Shown here piece by piece: positions 24,026 to 36,839 of a DNA stretch of 64,000 nt (positions are counted from its first letter, which is position 1; each line of letters starts with the position of its first letter). Position numbers and translations under genes: made by a program. Origin of the DNA: Phycomyces blakesleeanus NRRL 1555(-) (Eukaryota > Mucoromycota > Mucoromycetes > Mucorales > Phycomycetaceae); NCBI RefSeq assembly GCF_001638985.1, contig NW_017265153.1:431776-495775 (forward strand), read 5' to 3'. Under the pieces are notes generated by a model. It worked only from the letters and a program-made list of their open reading frames with translations. It did no database searches and was not told the origin of the DNA.

Positions 24026-25858
24026 ATGCTGAGAAAGAAGCTATCTGCCTTGACATTCTACAGTAGTACGGCCACTCTCTGCGAGAAATCAATTACTTAT
24101 AATCGACTAGACACCGTATCTCTAAGCGACTCGACTACGATGCACAGTATCTATAATATTTATGAGACGAGTATCCAAAACATGTCAAAGTATCCAAATC
24201 ATGAGCTGGAAATCATGGACCCCTTTTATTATTTCAGCCCATTAATGGCTGATATGTCTGTGATTGATGAACTCTACGCTGAGTTTGAGCATGAGGTTGA
24301 TATCTACCCATTTGGTAAGTTGTTAAAAAAATAATATCAATAGTGTAAAAGCAGCCTATAGGTGTACTAATGCCAATACGTCTTGGCTCCCTTTTATATA
24401 TATATAAATTCAATTAACCTGGCTTTCTCTTGATCGTTGCTACAGAAATCGACGAGAAAAGATATCGTAATCGTGAGCTAATTGTACGAGAGTTATTTGA
24501 GTCCGAGGCCCACTATTTGCTTCAACTCCAGGTTGCTCTTGAATACTTTAAGCGACCGCTACTAAACCATATCCGACGGTCCTCTACCGGGCGCCACTTC
24601 CTTTCTTCTAGATCCGATATTGCACCAGAAGACGTCGAGACACTGTTTGGAAACCTGGAGGAACTAGTCGAGATTAGCAACCACTTTGTACAGAGATTGA
24701 CCGGACGGTGAGCAGAATTGTATAATTTTTTTTTATTACTGAGTTGATGATTGCATGTCAACTAAAACAAATAAGCTTTAGGTTTCATGTCTGGGGGCCT
24801 ACCCAGCTAATATCAGACATTACTTACACTACAGTAAGTAGCACTTTATATATATCTTTTAGACTAAGTAGAGCTGACATCTATATATTACTATTCTTTG
24901 GAAAATAAAATAAAATAAAATAAAAAGTTGCAAGAAATGATGAGGCCTTTGATGGAGTATATCGAGAATTATTCTTCGGCGGCTGTTATCTTAGAACGCC
25001 TTGGTCGGTCTTCCCATACAAAAAGATATGTTCAGGTAAGAACGATACAAAATCAAAAAAAAAAAAAAAAGCCATGGAACACATTGAGCCTTATTTTCTC
25101 CACGTGCTTTCAACAAGACATTTGTAGAGGAAGCCGGACTCGGACTCACACACCTGTGCCGACTCATTGACCTGCCAGTCCATGTCATCACTAGATATAC
25201 AACCATCCTGACCAATCTCACCCAGAATACTGATCCAAATCACCCAGACGCCAGAAATATTGATCGATGTCTGTCGCTTGCAAAATACTTTGAGCTTCGT
25301 CTCCAGAAAAGGTAACAAAAGATTAGAATAGCATAATCCATTATATTTGGTCTTTTTCGCTGTATATGTGGGTCCTGACCAGTTTCTAGGATCAAAGCTT
25401 GTCACAATATCGGCCAACTTGCCGATCTAAGTAGGTCCATTCGGAACTGTCCGTTCCTTCTCAAAGTACCCGAGCGCTCTTTTATTATGCGTGGATTCCT
25501 TACGAGTGTTGGTACAGGGGGTTATGGCGCAGGTCAGGACGAGCGTCGTACATTTATCTTACTGAGCGATATGCTCTTGTACTGCAGTGCATGCGACACA
25601 GGACTATTGTTCAAAGGAAAGATAGACTTACGATGGGCAAGGGTTTGCAAGGCACCTAACGGCAGGCCAAACAGCTTTCAGATACTCATCATCAAGGATT
25701 CCACGAGAAGGCTTTCAGGGGACATGAGTGCCTTTTTCTCGGCATGCGTTCCTTCTCAAGTCCACATCCTAAGAGCAGATTCACGAAACGATCAAGCACT
25801 CTGGGTCAGTGAGATAACTGGAGCGATATTTCAACTTCAAGGGCGTCCGTATACTTGA
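24026..25858 (+). CDS. Rho guanine nucleotide exchange factor (DH-PH)
   Basis: Activates Rho-family GTPases by promoting GDP release, normally at the plasma membrane during polarised growth or wall-stress signalling. Six exons fit in phase: 24026-24314, 24446-24707, 24782-24833, 24928-25035, 25118-25311 and 25390-25858, giving 457 residues. After about 95 N-terminal residues, the Dbl-homology domain begins at RNRELIVRELFESEAHYLLQ. It continues through FGNLEELVEISNHF and THLCRLIDLPVHVITRYTTI, the last resembling the conserved helix that contacts the GTPase. A PH-like region follows (IMRGFLTSVG, then RRTFILLSDMLLYC), ending at the terminal VSEITGAIFQLQ helix. The protein is short for a fungal RhoGEF and lacks CNH, BAR or CH domains. 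Which GTPase it serves is not visible. Confidence 0.85.
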
Positions 25859-26431
25859 CTGTCCACCCCCAATAACCATATTTGGATCCCATCCCATCCC
25901 ATCTTGTTTTATTTTATTTTATTTTATATCATCTCTGTAATATATCGACTAGTTTGGCGGGGTTTCTCCTATACGTAATAATAATCATAGTCATAGTCAT
26001 TTATATCATATAAAAATAATAAATAATAATAACCCATACTTTGGTATATGAGGCTTATTTCAAGCTGATATTTGATGATCTATAAACAGGACAAACCCCC
26101 CCAAAAAAAATGACAACTAAATAACTTCATGAATGAATGAATGAATAAAAGAATGAATAAATGACGCATTTTTATTAGAACAGGCAAGTGGAGGAAGTGA
26201 AGATTTGACTACGTGAGAAGGACATGGCCCCCTTTTTGTTAGTCCGCAGGCCAATAAGCTCATTATGACTCGAGCGAAGCAAAGTGCTGCGGGCTAGAAC
26301 GTTGCATCTTTTCATTCATTTAAATAGACGCTCCTCCGCCTGTAGCAAAATGACCTTTTGCCTTTACTTTCCAAAGAAACAATAAAAACCAAGCCAGCAA
26401 GCAAGCCAAGCAAGCTGTTATACCATTCATT
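25859..26431. other. intergenic, no gene seen
   Basis: This holds the 3' flank of the RhoGEF gene (AT-rich, TTTTA repeats near 25908-25926) and a (GAAT)n stretch at about 26131-26160. It also holds the promoter side of the Ecl1-like gene. Confidence 0.55.
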
Positions 26432-26871
26432 ATGATTTGCGATACAAACTGGTGTACATACTGTGATAGTGCAGTCAGCCCTTTCTCTGTAAGCCCAGAT
26501 ACCAAAGCATAAAGGCACAAGAAAACTAAATGCCAACATCAATATTTAAGGATTCCCTTTACTGTTCAGAAGAATGTTTAAAGAAAGACGCTCTGGCCCA
26601 TCATCCGATGCTCGGTTATGACTTTATCGACCTACGTAGCTTTCCACGAAACAACAACCAAGACGGCAGCCGAGACGCGCCATTTGAAACAAGACGTCGG
26701 TCAACATGTTCAATGTCTTCTCAGGGCATACCTGGTCTTATCAGCCATTCTGCTTGTGTCTCCGCCAATTCTTCGCTTGGTTATTCACCACCAACATATT
26801 TCAACTTGAAACCTCAGAAGAACACTCTGGATACCCATCGGCCCGTACAGAGCTTGTTCAATGTAGCTTAA
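26432..26871 (+). CDS. Ecl1-like small zinc-binding protein
   Basis: Two exons, 26432-26488 and 26551-26871, joined in phase 0 over a 62-nt intron, give 125 residues. The N-terminus reads CTYCDSAVSPFS then DSLYCSEECLKKDAL. The paired CxxC and CxxxC cysteines sit on either side of the intron and would bind zinc. This pattern is characteristic of the Ecl1 life-span regulatory family of fungi, and that assignment is by motif only. The remaining about 90 residues are Ser/Asn/Pro-rich and probably disordered, as in the family. Without splicing, the second exon would lose half of the metal site, which supports the intron. Ecl1-type proteins act in stress and starvation responses; the role here is inferred. 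Confidence 0.65.
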
Positions 26872-27181
26872 ACTATATAGCCTTTTAATAATATCCCTCT
26901 GTACATATATACATAACATAAATCCCTCTATCTTTTTTTCTTCTTCTTCCTCCTACTCCTCCTTACCATTTTCTCTCTCTCTCTCTTTACCTATGACATG
27001 TTAAACTATACAAACGACCATATTATACAAAGATATGTACATGTGTGTATGGTTCATTGATAAATAAGCAAATAATAAATGCGCTCATTTATTAACTATT
27101 TTTGATAATACGTCTGTGCAAGCGCCAAATCTATTACTCTTTCTGTTACACTAGAGTGTAACCGGCTTTATAGCACAATTT

Positions 27182-27213
<32 letters not shown>

Positions 27214-27584
27214 CTTGTATATGGTGTGGTTGTGGCTGGATACCTTTAATGGCCGTCTGAGATAAAAGAGGAAGCTTGTGTCCAGAAGTATAGCGTTTTA
27301 GTTGCAGGTCTGATGACATGTTCTATTCGTTCTTTGTGTCTTGGCATGCAAAAAAAAAAAAACTAAACAAGTAGATAGCTTCCCACGACATCTATCCACG
27401 TACTCGACGCGTAAAGAATAAGCGGAGCCTGGTTTGCACGACGTAATGCTCATAGAACAATTTTATATCGTAATGGATCTATTCTTTCTTTACAGCCAAC
27501 CACGATGATAAAAATGAAGTCATTGTGGCACTAACCAATGCAATCCTGTGTGGCGCAAGAAAAGAACAAAGAAAAAAAAAAGTC
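26872..27584. other. intergenic between the Ecl1-like and C2 genes
   Basis: This contains CT-rich tracts (26940-26988), an 18-base perfect palindrome at 27145-27162 (GTTACACT, AG, AGTGTAAC) and a (TA)n run at about 27184-27212. The segment 27370-27470 is less AT-rich and is probably promoter sequence for the C2-domain gene. Confidence 0.5.
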
Positions 27585-27592
27585 TATATAAA
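27585..27592 (+). promoter_or_regulatory. TATA box of the C2-domain protein gene
   Basis: TATATAAA lies 72 bases before the ATG at 27657, with an A-rich leader (AACTTAAAAACAACAAAT) in front of the start codon. Confidence 0.55.
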
Positions 27593-27656
27593 CCAGGCTC
27601 TCGAACATTATACTTTCTATAATCCTTTCTTCGATTAAAACTTAAAAACAACAAAT

Positions 27657-28138
27657 ATGTCTCTCTTCTCTTCCTTCAGTGCCCCTACCTCCGGTGTCCT
27701 TACCGTCACAGTCAGTAAGTAAAGCAAGGCATATTAGTTTAGTCCATATTCCCCATTCGCACATACTAACATTTCATATCAGTCGAGGCCCGCGACTTGC
27801 ACAGCGAGGATACCTTTGGCACCAACGACCCCTTCATTGAGCTCTGGTTGGATGAGGAGTACAAGCAGCGTACCTCCGAGGTCCAGTCCAGCAATGAGCC
27901 CACCTGGAACGAGACCTTCACCTTCAACATCGAGGAAGGTTCTTCCCTCCACAAGATCTACTTCAAGGTCCTCGACAAGGATCTCGTCGGTGACGACACT
28001 GTTGGCAAGGCTAAGCTCGATGTCAGCGAGGCCATCTCTTCCGGCACCCCCATCGACACCTGGGTCAGCCTTCCCGCCCACCTCGGTCTTTCCAGCCACG
28101 GTGAGGTCCACTTCTTCGTCCAGTTCGAGGCTCTCTAA
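27657..28138 (+). CDS. single C2-domain protein
   Basis: A small protein that is essentially one C2 domain, expected to bind phospholipid, possibly with calcium. Two exons (27657-27714 and 27783-28138) join in phase 1 and give 137 residues. The frame shows beta strands VLTVTVIEARDLHSED, then the loop TNDPFIELWLDEEYKQRT, NEPTWNETFTFNIEEG and IYFKVLDKDLVGDDTVGKA. Acidic residues in loops 1 and 3 (D in DLHSED, NDP, and DKDLVGDD) could form a calcium site. Codon use is strongly biased to C-ending codons, a sign of high expression. There is no other domain or membrane segment. Similar short C2 proteins are widespread in fungi; the specific role is unknown. Confidence 0.85.
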
Positions 28139-28439
28139 ATATCTAGGTCTTGTAATATAATATGTATAATTCTCTATATCCTTAAAACTTGTACAAAAAA
28201 TAATCGCTTATCCCTTGCGCCTCTAAAAAAAAAAAAAAAAATGATACCATAATGTACCTATTTTTTTTATTTTTTTTTGTTAAATAAAATAAAAACCCCT
28301 CCAAATACCACTTTTTCAAAATTGTGATTTTTTTTTCTCTTGAAATAAAATATAAGTTCTATTGTTGAACTGTAAAAAAAAAAGTATGTAAAATATTATT
28401 TAATATAAAGATATAAATATATATATATAAAGAAGTATA
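28139..28439. other. short intergenic gap between convergent genes
   Basis: AT-rich, with homopolymer A and T runs. It holds the 3' ends of the C2 gene (+) and the ceramide glucosyltransferase gene (-). Confidence 0.6.
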
Positions 28440-29335
28440 TTAGGTGCTGTCATTAACTGGGACGGCTGTACCAGATGTCACACATCTATATCGTTGATCG
28501 CGCCAAGTGATTTCGTTACCGAGCATGGCGTAAAGATAGAGAGGTAGGGCAGAGATTTCACGCGAAAGCCAACCACATATGAAGCGTTTGAAGTGCATAG
28601 GTTGGGTTTGCTGGACAGGAGTGGATGATGCCAAGATAAGGGTGCGATAGAGTAGATAGTCGTTAGTGAACCAGGCGAGCCAATGCACGGCAAAGAATAA
28701 AGGCATCGACAGGTCCCACCAGACACGGAAGCCGAGTGCTCCGAGTAAACCACAAACGATAGACTCGGTAAATGGTTCAGTAAGGGTGGCGGCGGTGACG
28801 ATGTATTTTCTGAGACGAACCCAGCGAGCTCTTCGACGACAATACTCAAGTGGCCTGATTTTCCCTAGAGCTTGACAGGCCGTGTCGGCGCTCATGCGAT
28901 GACGGAGGCCTTGGTGCCACAATGCTTCTCCTACCAGGTTATCTTCGGCCATGTATTTCGCAAATGCACCCAGACCGCCGGCTTTGTCAAGGTCTGACCG
29001 GCGATAGAGATTTGATTTACCCATCACACACGAAGCTATGCCAACCCAGTTGATGGCCAAGTACATCTTTGCATGGTTAGTGTCCAGAAAAACCTGTTCT
29101 ACCTCGGCCGCATAGCCCTGTGGCTGTACTGCGATCGGCAAGTGGTGCACAAGCCCGATCCCGGGCTCTAGTAACATGTCAACTGAGCGGCCCAGGGTGT
29201 CTTGGTTCACATATACATTGGAGTCCAAGATCCAGAGAATATCATGTGCCGCGACTTCATACGACTTGACCATATTGTTTACCTTGGGGTTGATTCCCAC
29301 CTGTTTATCACCTGTACAAACGTTACCTCCTTTGG

Positions 29336-29368
<33 letters not shown>

Positions 29369-29862
29369 ATTATTATTATTATTTATCTATATCTATGTCT
29401 CTATCTATATCTATGTCTTGAAGCGGTATTTATTTTTCTTCTTTCAACTAACCAACAATCAGTCTACTTGGAATCTTTTTGTATTCTGTCATTAGACGTT
29501 CGACAACAGGAACAGCTGGGTCATTTGGGGACGCGACAGAAAAAATAAGTTCGAACGTAGGATAGTTTTGCTCAAAAGAAGACCTAAGATTGCTTTCCAA
29601 TTCCAGATCGACACCTTTCAATGGTCTTAAGATTGACACACCAGGTGCATTCTCGAGGAATGGAGAACGTGGAGGGGGTTTCTTTGTGTACCGGGAGTAT
29701 CTAGAATGGTGTTTAGTAAAATTATGCAATCTAATCTGATTGGACTTACCCAACGTAATGTCCTAGGATACTCAGACCAATCATAAAGGCATACCAGACA
29801 ACACACACGCTGGCCATGACCATTAGGCCCGATCCTAGTTTCCGATCGGTAGTAGTGTCCAT
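28440..29862 (-). CDS. ceramide glucosyltransferase (GT21)
   Basis: Transfers glucose from UDP-glucose to ceramide to make glucosylceramide, at the Golgi/ER membrane. Three exons, 29862-29750, 29700-29453 and 29311-28440, give 410 residues, near the 394 of the animal enzyme and shorter than many fungal ones. There is an N-terminal anchor at about residues 13-35 (GLMVMASVCVVWYAFMIGL). The GT21 core follows: GVSILRPLKGVD, NPKVNNMVKSYE, the D1/D2-type motif ILDSNVYVNQD and the D3 motif MAEDNLVGEAL. The (Q/R)xxRW signature appears as RRARW. Hydrophobic segments lie near the C-terminus. The second intron carries a (CT)n repeat. Family assignment is strong. Confidence 0.92.
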
Positions 29863-30982
29863 GGCTAGAGAAACAAGATTGGCATGTCTGGGTTCTTTAT
29901 TTTATTCTGGGCCCTGCTTCATGACTTACAGGCTCAGGTTGTACGATTTTAAAAAAAAAGCAAAAAAAAAAAGGGAAAGGAGAGGGGGAGTGGGAGGGAG
30001 GAATAGCTTTGGCCGAATGAATCGGAAGAAGAATTATTTTAACAACAATGATGGGAACAAAAAAAAAATCAAAATCTATTGACCTATTTCTTTTCTTTTT
30101 TGCTTCATAAAAAAAAAAAAAGAAAAAAAAAGGGCCGTATCACAACAATGACCATGGTGTCCATGCCTTGTGTATATTATGTATCCTTTAAAAGAAAAAA
30201 CGCGATTGCGCGAGATACAATCATAAGAACAAAAAGAACAATAGCGTCAAGATGACAAGGGTATTTTGTATTTTGTATTTTGTATTACTATCATATTCTT
30301 TATATTAGATTATTCAATATAAGAAAGAAGGAGATATCACAGTGTAATCACATCTTTTACTTCTCTCTAAGCCCACATACTCTGTAATACCAAAAGGCGT
30401 CTTGGTAATCGAGAGAACAAGTATCTACAGGCTGTCTGATTAACACTGTACTACAGTGGGCTTTGTCATGTACGCGAGCGAGCGCGCGGGGGAGGAAGGT
30501 CGTATATTAATATACCTCATAGTGACACGTTACTCACCCATTAGTTCAGATGGACCAAACGCTGTAGATTTGATGTGTATATTTAATGCAATTTCCTGGT
30601 TTCAAAATAACAATAACGATAACAATTAAAAAAAAAATATTACATCAAATACACATTAAATTCTTGACATTTTCAGTTTTGCTTGAATTTATTAAATTCA
30701 CTGTGAATTGTATATAAATAAAATAAGATAAGATAAAATAAAATAAAAAGCTTTCCCTTTTTCTTTTTATTTTTTTTGGTGTAATGTTTCAGATTCTTTC
30801 TTTTTTTTTGGATTTTGATTTTGATGAGAAGTTTTTGCGTGAGTGAGTGAGTAGGTGAGTAGGTGATTGTGAGTGAGTGAGTGTGTAGATTTAGTGATGA
30901 ATAAGCGACAAGAGTTAAAGAAGATAAATATGATAGATGATGTGTATGTTAAGGTAAGGTAAGGTAAGGTGTTAAACTAGAG
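29863..30982. other. intergenic with simple repeats
   Basis: No gene was seen. It contains purine runs at 29950-29995, TTTTG/TATTTTG repeats at about 30263-30286, GTGA-type repeats at about 30839-30890 and four tandem AAGGT units at about 30951-30970. Confidence 0.55.
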
Positions 30983-32365
30983 TTAGTTGTGCTGGTCAAA
31001 TGAATTAAGAGACTCTTCTCCGGAATAAACTTGCTCCGTCTGTTCAGGTTCGGGTAGGGTGTCTCCATAGAACATTCCAAACTGATCAGGCGAAGAAGCC
31101 GTTAGATCTGGGTGAGTAAGGTGTCGTGATGGTGTGGCATGGCTGTTGCGACTGCGATAGCGGTGTGGGCGGTGGGGTGCAAGCGCACTTGGCTTTGCAC
31201 CCCGTGTTGGTGTAGAGGAGGAGCCAAGTAACGCGCGGGGGATCGGCAACAGGCGAGTCATGCGTTTGGCAACCCAAAAGGTGATGTTGAGTGGCAGGAA
31301 TAAAAGGGTGGCAACCGCACGTTGGGTTGATTTTCGTTGGTCTTGTTCGATTCGATAGCAGATAAACTGGTCAAATTCTCTCACTTTTTTGTCTACAACT
31401 GTAAATTGCTCTTCAGACCATGATCTTAATGCAGTCTCTTTCTTCTCGCAGCGACGCATAGCTTTAGTTAGCTGCTCAAGTGTAGGTACTAATCCTTCGG
31501 TTGCCTTTATACAAAAGAGAACAGACAAATATATATTAGATAACAAAAAGAGAAAAAAAAAGAATGTACCTGGCCAAGATCTTTTTTGGTGGCAAATGCT
31601 TTGCGCAAACCAATAAGCTCTTCTTCCATCATTTCTAGTTTGCGCTGCAGCCGCTGTGTTTCGGTCTCTTGAATTTGCATCTCGCTTTGCAGGTAGAGTG
31701 TTCGCTCTCGCAGCAACAGCATCACATGTGCGAGAGGCTTGAGAGAAGCAGCAAATACAAATACAGTGACGTTGAAGGAGCTAACGTACTTGTCGTAATT
31801 GCTCAGAAAGTAACGGCTGTACTGAAGTGTGTAACCTGCCAGGGCAGGCGAGGCAATTACCCACACAAGACCCATTAGTTCATGTCGACGTAACTCGTAG
31901 GCTAGTTGGCGGCGACGCTCGAATTCGGTTCCCCTCTTCCGGTCATCCAAGGGATCCGCGTACGAAGTGGCATTTTGGTGGATCATCCGTCGTGATCGAG
32001 CGCTTTCGTAATAAGACCAAGGCACTACATCTGCGTCAGTCCCGACTGCTTTTCATCGGTCGGTGCAAGCAACAAGTACCTGTGATCCACTTGTAGACAT
32101 AGTACAGAATGAGCAGGATCATGATAAAGTCGCTCCACACTTCCGCACTGCCGGCAATAAAGGCTCCTAGGGTAGGAATCACAGCCAACAGAATGGGCCA
32201 TGAGATTGCTGTCGAGAACTCTTCCGAAGCTTGTGCCGTAGGAGCTGCTGGTTGTGATTTTGCTTGATTTGGCATGGGTGTACGAAGGAATGATCGCTGA
32301 CGAGAGGCTTTACTAGGAACGCGACGCTGAGGTACATCGTCCTGATCCTCTTCGTAATAGGTCAT
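30983..32365 (-). CDS. multi-pass coiled-coil membrane protein, unknown function
   Basis: Three exons, 32365-32080, 32024-31570 and 31504-30983, join in phase and give 420 residues. After a disordered basic N-terminus come two hydrophobic segments (ISWPILLAVIPTLGAFIAG and DFIMILLILYYVYKWI). A second pair follows around ELMGLVWVIASPALAGY and NVTVFVFAASLKPLAHVMLL. Next is a clear coiled coil (about residues 190-275; QETETQRLQRKLEMMEEELI), a further hydrophobic patch (ATLLFLPLNITFWVAKRM) and a Ser/Pro/His-rich tail. I do not recognise a named family. The architecture suggests an organelle membrane protein with a cytosolic coiled coil. Nothing in the neighbourhood narrows its role. Confidence 0.75.
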
Positions 32366-35239
32366 CGAGTGAATAGCTTATTTGAAAAGGAATAAAAGAA
32401 GTAAAGAAAGGAAAAGGAAAAGAAAAAACAAAAGAAAAAAGTTGTGAGAGATAGAAACCAAAATGCGGAGGCCCAAAATATACTCGGAATAAGACAAGAC
32501 TCTCATGCTAAACAAAGTAGCAAACGGTCAGCAGCCTTATTTCCTTCACCCCCCCTTCTTTTTTTTATTATTATTTTTCCTATGGTTCCGACAGCATATT
32601 GACGGAGCGTCATCGCCCTGGAAGTAATCCTAGCCCTATGTAGACGCCAGTGTACAAAAGGAGGGCATGTACGCTCTTCTGTTTTGTGCAGACTGCATCA
32701 AGTAACCCTCATGCCCCCCATACTAATACAAATTCTCTTGAACAAACCAATACGCCACGTTCTATATGCAACACTTACACCTTACTATTGATCCACCCGA
32801 AAAAAAATAAATAAAAAAAAAGCAAGAAAAGATCAGCAAGGACATAACCATGCTTTCCATATCATGTTTAATAATAATCCACTGATATTTCTTTATTTTT
32901 AGTTGTTTAAAATCAACGAATACTTCTTTAGGTTCAATTAGAATTGTCATTGAAATTTTGCTGTTTTTTTTTTAAATAAAAAAAAATAAGCATTTCAATT
33001 GGACTCTGGACAGCTATAGTCACTATGGAAGTGTATCTTGTATGTCATTCTTTTTTTTTTAAAAAAAAGATAGAGAGAATCTAAAGGAAGCTAATGGTCG
33101 TGTACGTATACAGTTGTGTTTGTGTTTGTGTGTTTAATAGTAAATAAATAAATAATAATATATATATTTTAGTTTTTGTTCAACATGGCACTGAAGTTTA
33201 CGGATTGTTTAGTATGTTGATCAGGGGAGTTATATAGAGAGGGGCAGAACTGTCCTACAGGCCGCCCTTTTTTTCTCAAAGCCGAATTATATTACTGTAT
33301 TTTCCTTTTTTAATGGTCTTTTTCTTATTTGTATATATATAAGCTTACAAAGACAGGTTATTTGAAATGTAGGTTCTTGCATGAAGAATAACCGAAACCT
33401 TGTTTGTTTAATTAGCCAAAGAAAATTTTATTTTATCTAGAAATTCTTGCCTTTTTTTTTTCTTTTTCTTCTTCTTTCTCAAAGGAGTCTAGTAAGACAT
33501 GCTTTATGATTTATAATTCATTAGGATCATTAATAGTATTATATTAATGGTAGATTTGAAAAGATTCAAAAGAGGTCAAATGTTACTGGATTGTTCACTA
33601 ACAGAGTGCATTAAACAACCAACCAATGTTTTTCTGTACCAAAAAAAAATGGTAGATTTTACTTGTCTATACAAGCAAGCCATGAGTTTAATTTCAGTTC
33701 AGTTCAATTTCTTTAATCTCAAGGATAGAGCTATATTCTCTTACCTTTTTGTTTGTAGGATCGTGAGTCACCAAACTCCAAACTGGTGGTGTACAAGCGT
33801 TCACCCAAACGAAACAAATGTTCTTGTTACACTGTAAAGGCACACTAATCACGCTACAAGTACTAAACCACAAACAATACATCAACATGTCTTATTGGAT
33901 TAATGAACAAAAGAGTCTGCAATGTGTTTTGTGTTATATCTAATGAATATGCTGGAGATTTGATCTATTGATTTATTTATCTCAATTAGTCTCTAAAGAT
34001 ACATGTAACCATAGCAAATAGACAAACAAATAAGATAACTAATCCCCCCCTCTTTCCCTCTCTCCTTCTTCCCCCCACTACCTCCCCCTTCCTCCCCTTT
34101 GTTTTCTTTACACAAAAGTCATATATGTGTTTTAAAGCAAAAAGCAGAAACAAAAAAAAAACAAAAGAAATAAAGAAAGACCATTCTAATGATGAATATA
34201 AATGATTTTGAAACGAAAGGTACGATTTCTTTTGTGTTGGCTATCTTGTGTTGGTATCACAGGATACAAATATTTTATATGAACGTTTCAGTATCTTGTA
34301 CAATCCCTTTAAGTTATGGTAACAAATTCGCAGAAACAAAGAAGATAATCATTTTAGACCCAAAATAATAAATAAATAAATAAATAGATAGATATTAAAG
34401 GCAGATTAGTGAACATCAGACATTTTCTATTTAAAATTCAAAGAAAAATGTATGTATACAAGGCGCAAGACGACCTTACTGTTCACAATGTATCTCTTTC
34501 TTCTGTAGGGTTAGTAGATTTGCATGCTGCAGAATATGTATACATACAAAATTAGATTGGGGCTGTTGCAACAAGAGAAAGATACATTTATGGAGATGGA
34601 GATAAAGTAAGGATCTATTGGATTCCTCGATTAAAGAAATAAATAAAAAGACACATTTCACAGGAAATGCACAGTATAAAATAAGTGTCCTACACTATCA
34701 AAAGAGTATAGGCCATTTGTATCCTCACAGATCTCACCAAAAATAAGAAGAAAAGAAAGAGATTCTGTGGCTATCCTTATTCTCGTGCTTTGTCCAGATA
34801 AACAAGAATAACAAGATTTTTTTTGTCTATAGAGATAATAGTATTTCGGTTTCCCATGGTGATTGATCAATAATGTCACTATACTAGTAACCATAGTAAC
34901 CAAATGTACATTTCTTTAATGGTAAACCAAAATATTCAGATCATTATAAATAAGTGCATTGTTTTCTTTCTTTTTCTTTTTGGGTCTTAACGGTATCTTT
35001 AAAGAATCTAAATAGCTATCAAATTATGCATTTAATGGGTGGGCATGATGCTCTAAATGGTAATATCTTTCAGCCGCAATTTTGTTTTTAACTTGCTGGA
35101 ATGCATGTCTATCGTATGTATGTCATATTCTATAACCAGCATAAGAACTAGCATCAAAATACAATATGGATTTATTAAATAACAACACCAACAAAAAAAA
35201 ACAACAACAACAATAACAACAATAAAATGCGGGTTGCAT
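32366..35239. other. 2.9-kb intergenic stretch, no supported gene
   Basis: AT-rich with C-rich tracts at about 34043-34098 and (TAAA)n at about 34367-34386. A + strand frame at 33547-33837 (96 codons) has no recognisable family or flanking splice signals. I treat it as unsupported. Confidence 0.5.
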
Positions 35240-36839
35240 CTAAAGTGTTTCGTCATGCAACGATGCATCATCCAATAAGGCTATGGCAGCACCAAGGCAC
35301 CAGCCTGTTTCCACGCCGTCAATCTTCTTTGCAATGTTGATTACACGATCATCAGGGATCTCGTAGCCGTGTGCCAGCAAATTATACATGTATGTGAGAT
35401 CAAGACACCATTCAGGTCTGCCTTGCATCTCTTCCCGCAGCTCCACATCCGTCACATTTTCGAAAAATGCACCTGAGCACACTTGTTTGGTAAGTCTACC
35501 CAGCTCAGGCAGCCGGAATTCCAAGGGAAACCCAAGCGGCTGTGTGCGGTCAAAGAAGTAGGAGAAAATGTAAATAGGACCGTGCTTAAATGTCTCACCC
35601 AGAGGAGGCTGATGGACACCATCAAATGAACACGGCATCTCAGGACATTCAGCCTCTTTATTAATCACACTCTTGACCGTGTTTTCGCAAGAATCATAGG
35701 ATCCCTGACCAATAAAACGCACAGTGTCTCTGAAAGACCATTCCAAGTCTCTTGGAAGGCAAGGATGGTCGTGAGACTTTTCTTCTTCTTCTTCTTCTTC
35801 TTCTTTGTCTTTCTTTGGGCTTGAATTCATAACACTGTCATGGATCCGTTTTCGCATCTCCATAAGCCCATATCCCAGATAAGAGTGTTGATACAACATG
35901 TGGTCTCGCCCATTATAATTCAGGGAATATTTGTGATCCCCAGCTGTCAGAACCGGTAAGCTACCATTCGGAAGGTAGTCAGGTTCGAATACGATCTGGG
36001 TCGATCCTCCACCGAGATCAAATACAGCAGCCGTAGGTCGACGCTCTTTGCCATTATCAAGATTCCCCAGAAGAAAGTTGACCGTAATCCAGGCATACAC
36101 ACCCTCATCCCGACCATCCATTATTGCCACATCTTCACTACCACCTAAAATCCTAAAAGGGTATGTTGTTTCCAATCTTCGCCACACTGCCTCTAGAATC
36201 TCTTCACTCTTCGTATTACCCAATAACCGAAGACCAGCCGTCGCTTTTACCGACAATGGAGTCTTGGCCTGCAGACTTTTTGGTACTACGCTCACAGCCT
36301 GATCTAAAAGAATATCCAATGATTCGGCTGCCTTTTGGGGGGAAACGTCGGCATAAGCGGACAGTCCTGGGATTGTCTGTGCAAACAAGGTTTCGTTGTG
36401 GAGACGAATTGGATCCGACCGAATACATTGGTGGAATTGGTAGACATGAATGCGTGAACCCGCCGAGCCAGCATCAATCATTATAGCATACTTGAAGCAA
36501 TCTGTATTAAAACTGCAATAAGTGATTCCGAATCAATGTTATCGTTGTCGATGTTGTTGCCATGGTCTTTTTCTTTCTCTCTTTCTCACCTGGAACTGTT
36601 CGGCCTGTTAATCTATCATATGCTGTCTGAATCTGTAAGGGTGTTACTATGTATGCAATCAAGCCAATTATGCACCCAACTACAGCAAATCCAATCCGCA
36701 ACCCTGCATTCTTTTGTCCTGACTTTCCCTTGCCTCGTCTTTGAAAGAGTGTATAAGGTGATCTCAAACGTCGCATTCTTCGTTTCTTTGAGGATTGTTT
36801 GCTGGTACCCTCTTGACTTTCAATTGGTAATTTAGGCAT
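35240..36839 (-). CDS. GDA1: Golgi guanosine diphosphatase / apyrase (GDA1_CD39 family)
   Basis: Hydrolyses GDP (and UDP) released by glycosyltransferases in the Golgi lumen, which allows nucleotide-sugar import to continue. Two exons, 36839-36590 and 36501-35240, join over an 88-nt intron and give 503 residues, close to yeast Gda1 (518). It has a type II topology: a basic cytosolic N-terminus, then an anchor near residues 46-68 (LRIGFAVVGCIIGLIAYIV). Apyrase conserved region 1 is IDAGSAGSRIHVYQF, region 2 is VKATAGLRLL, region 3 contains DGRDEGVYAWITVN and region 4 is VFDLGGGSTQIVF. A run of eight Glu (GAA codons) interrupts the region after about residue 310. A plasma-membrane or vacuolar apyrase is less likely because there is only one anchor. 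Confidence 0.93.

Noticed and set aside
33547..33837. 96-codon frame on the + strand
   Set aside because: AT-driven composition and no recognisable family or flanking signals.
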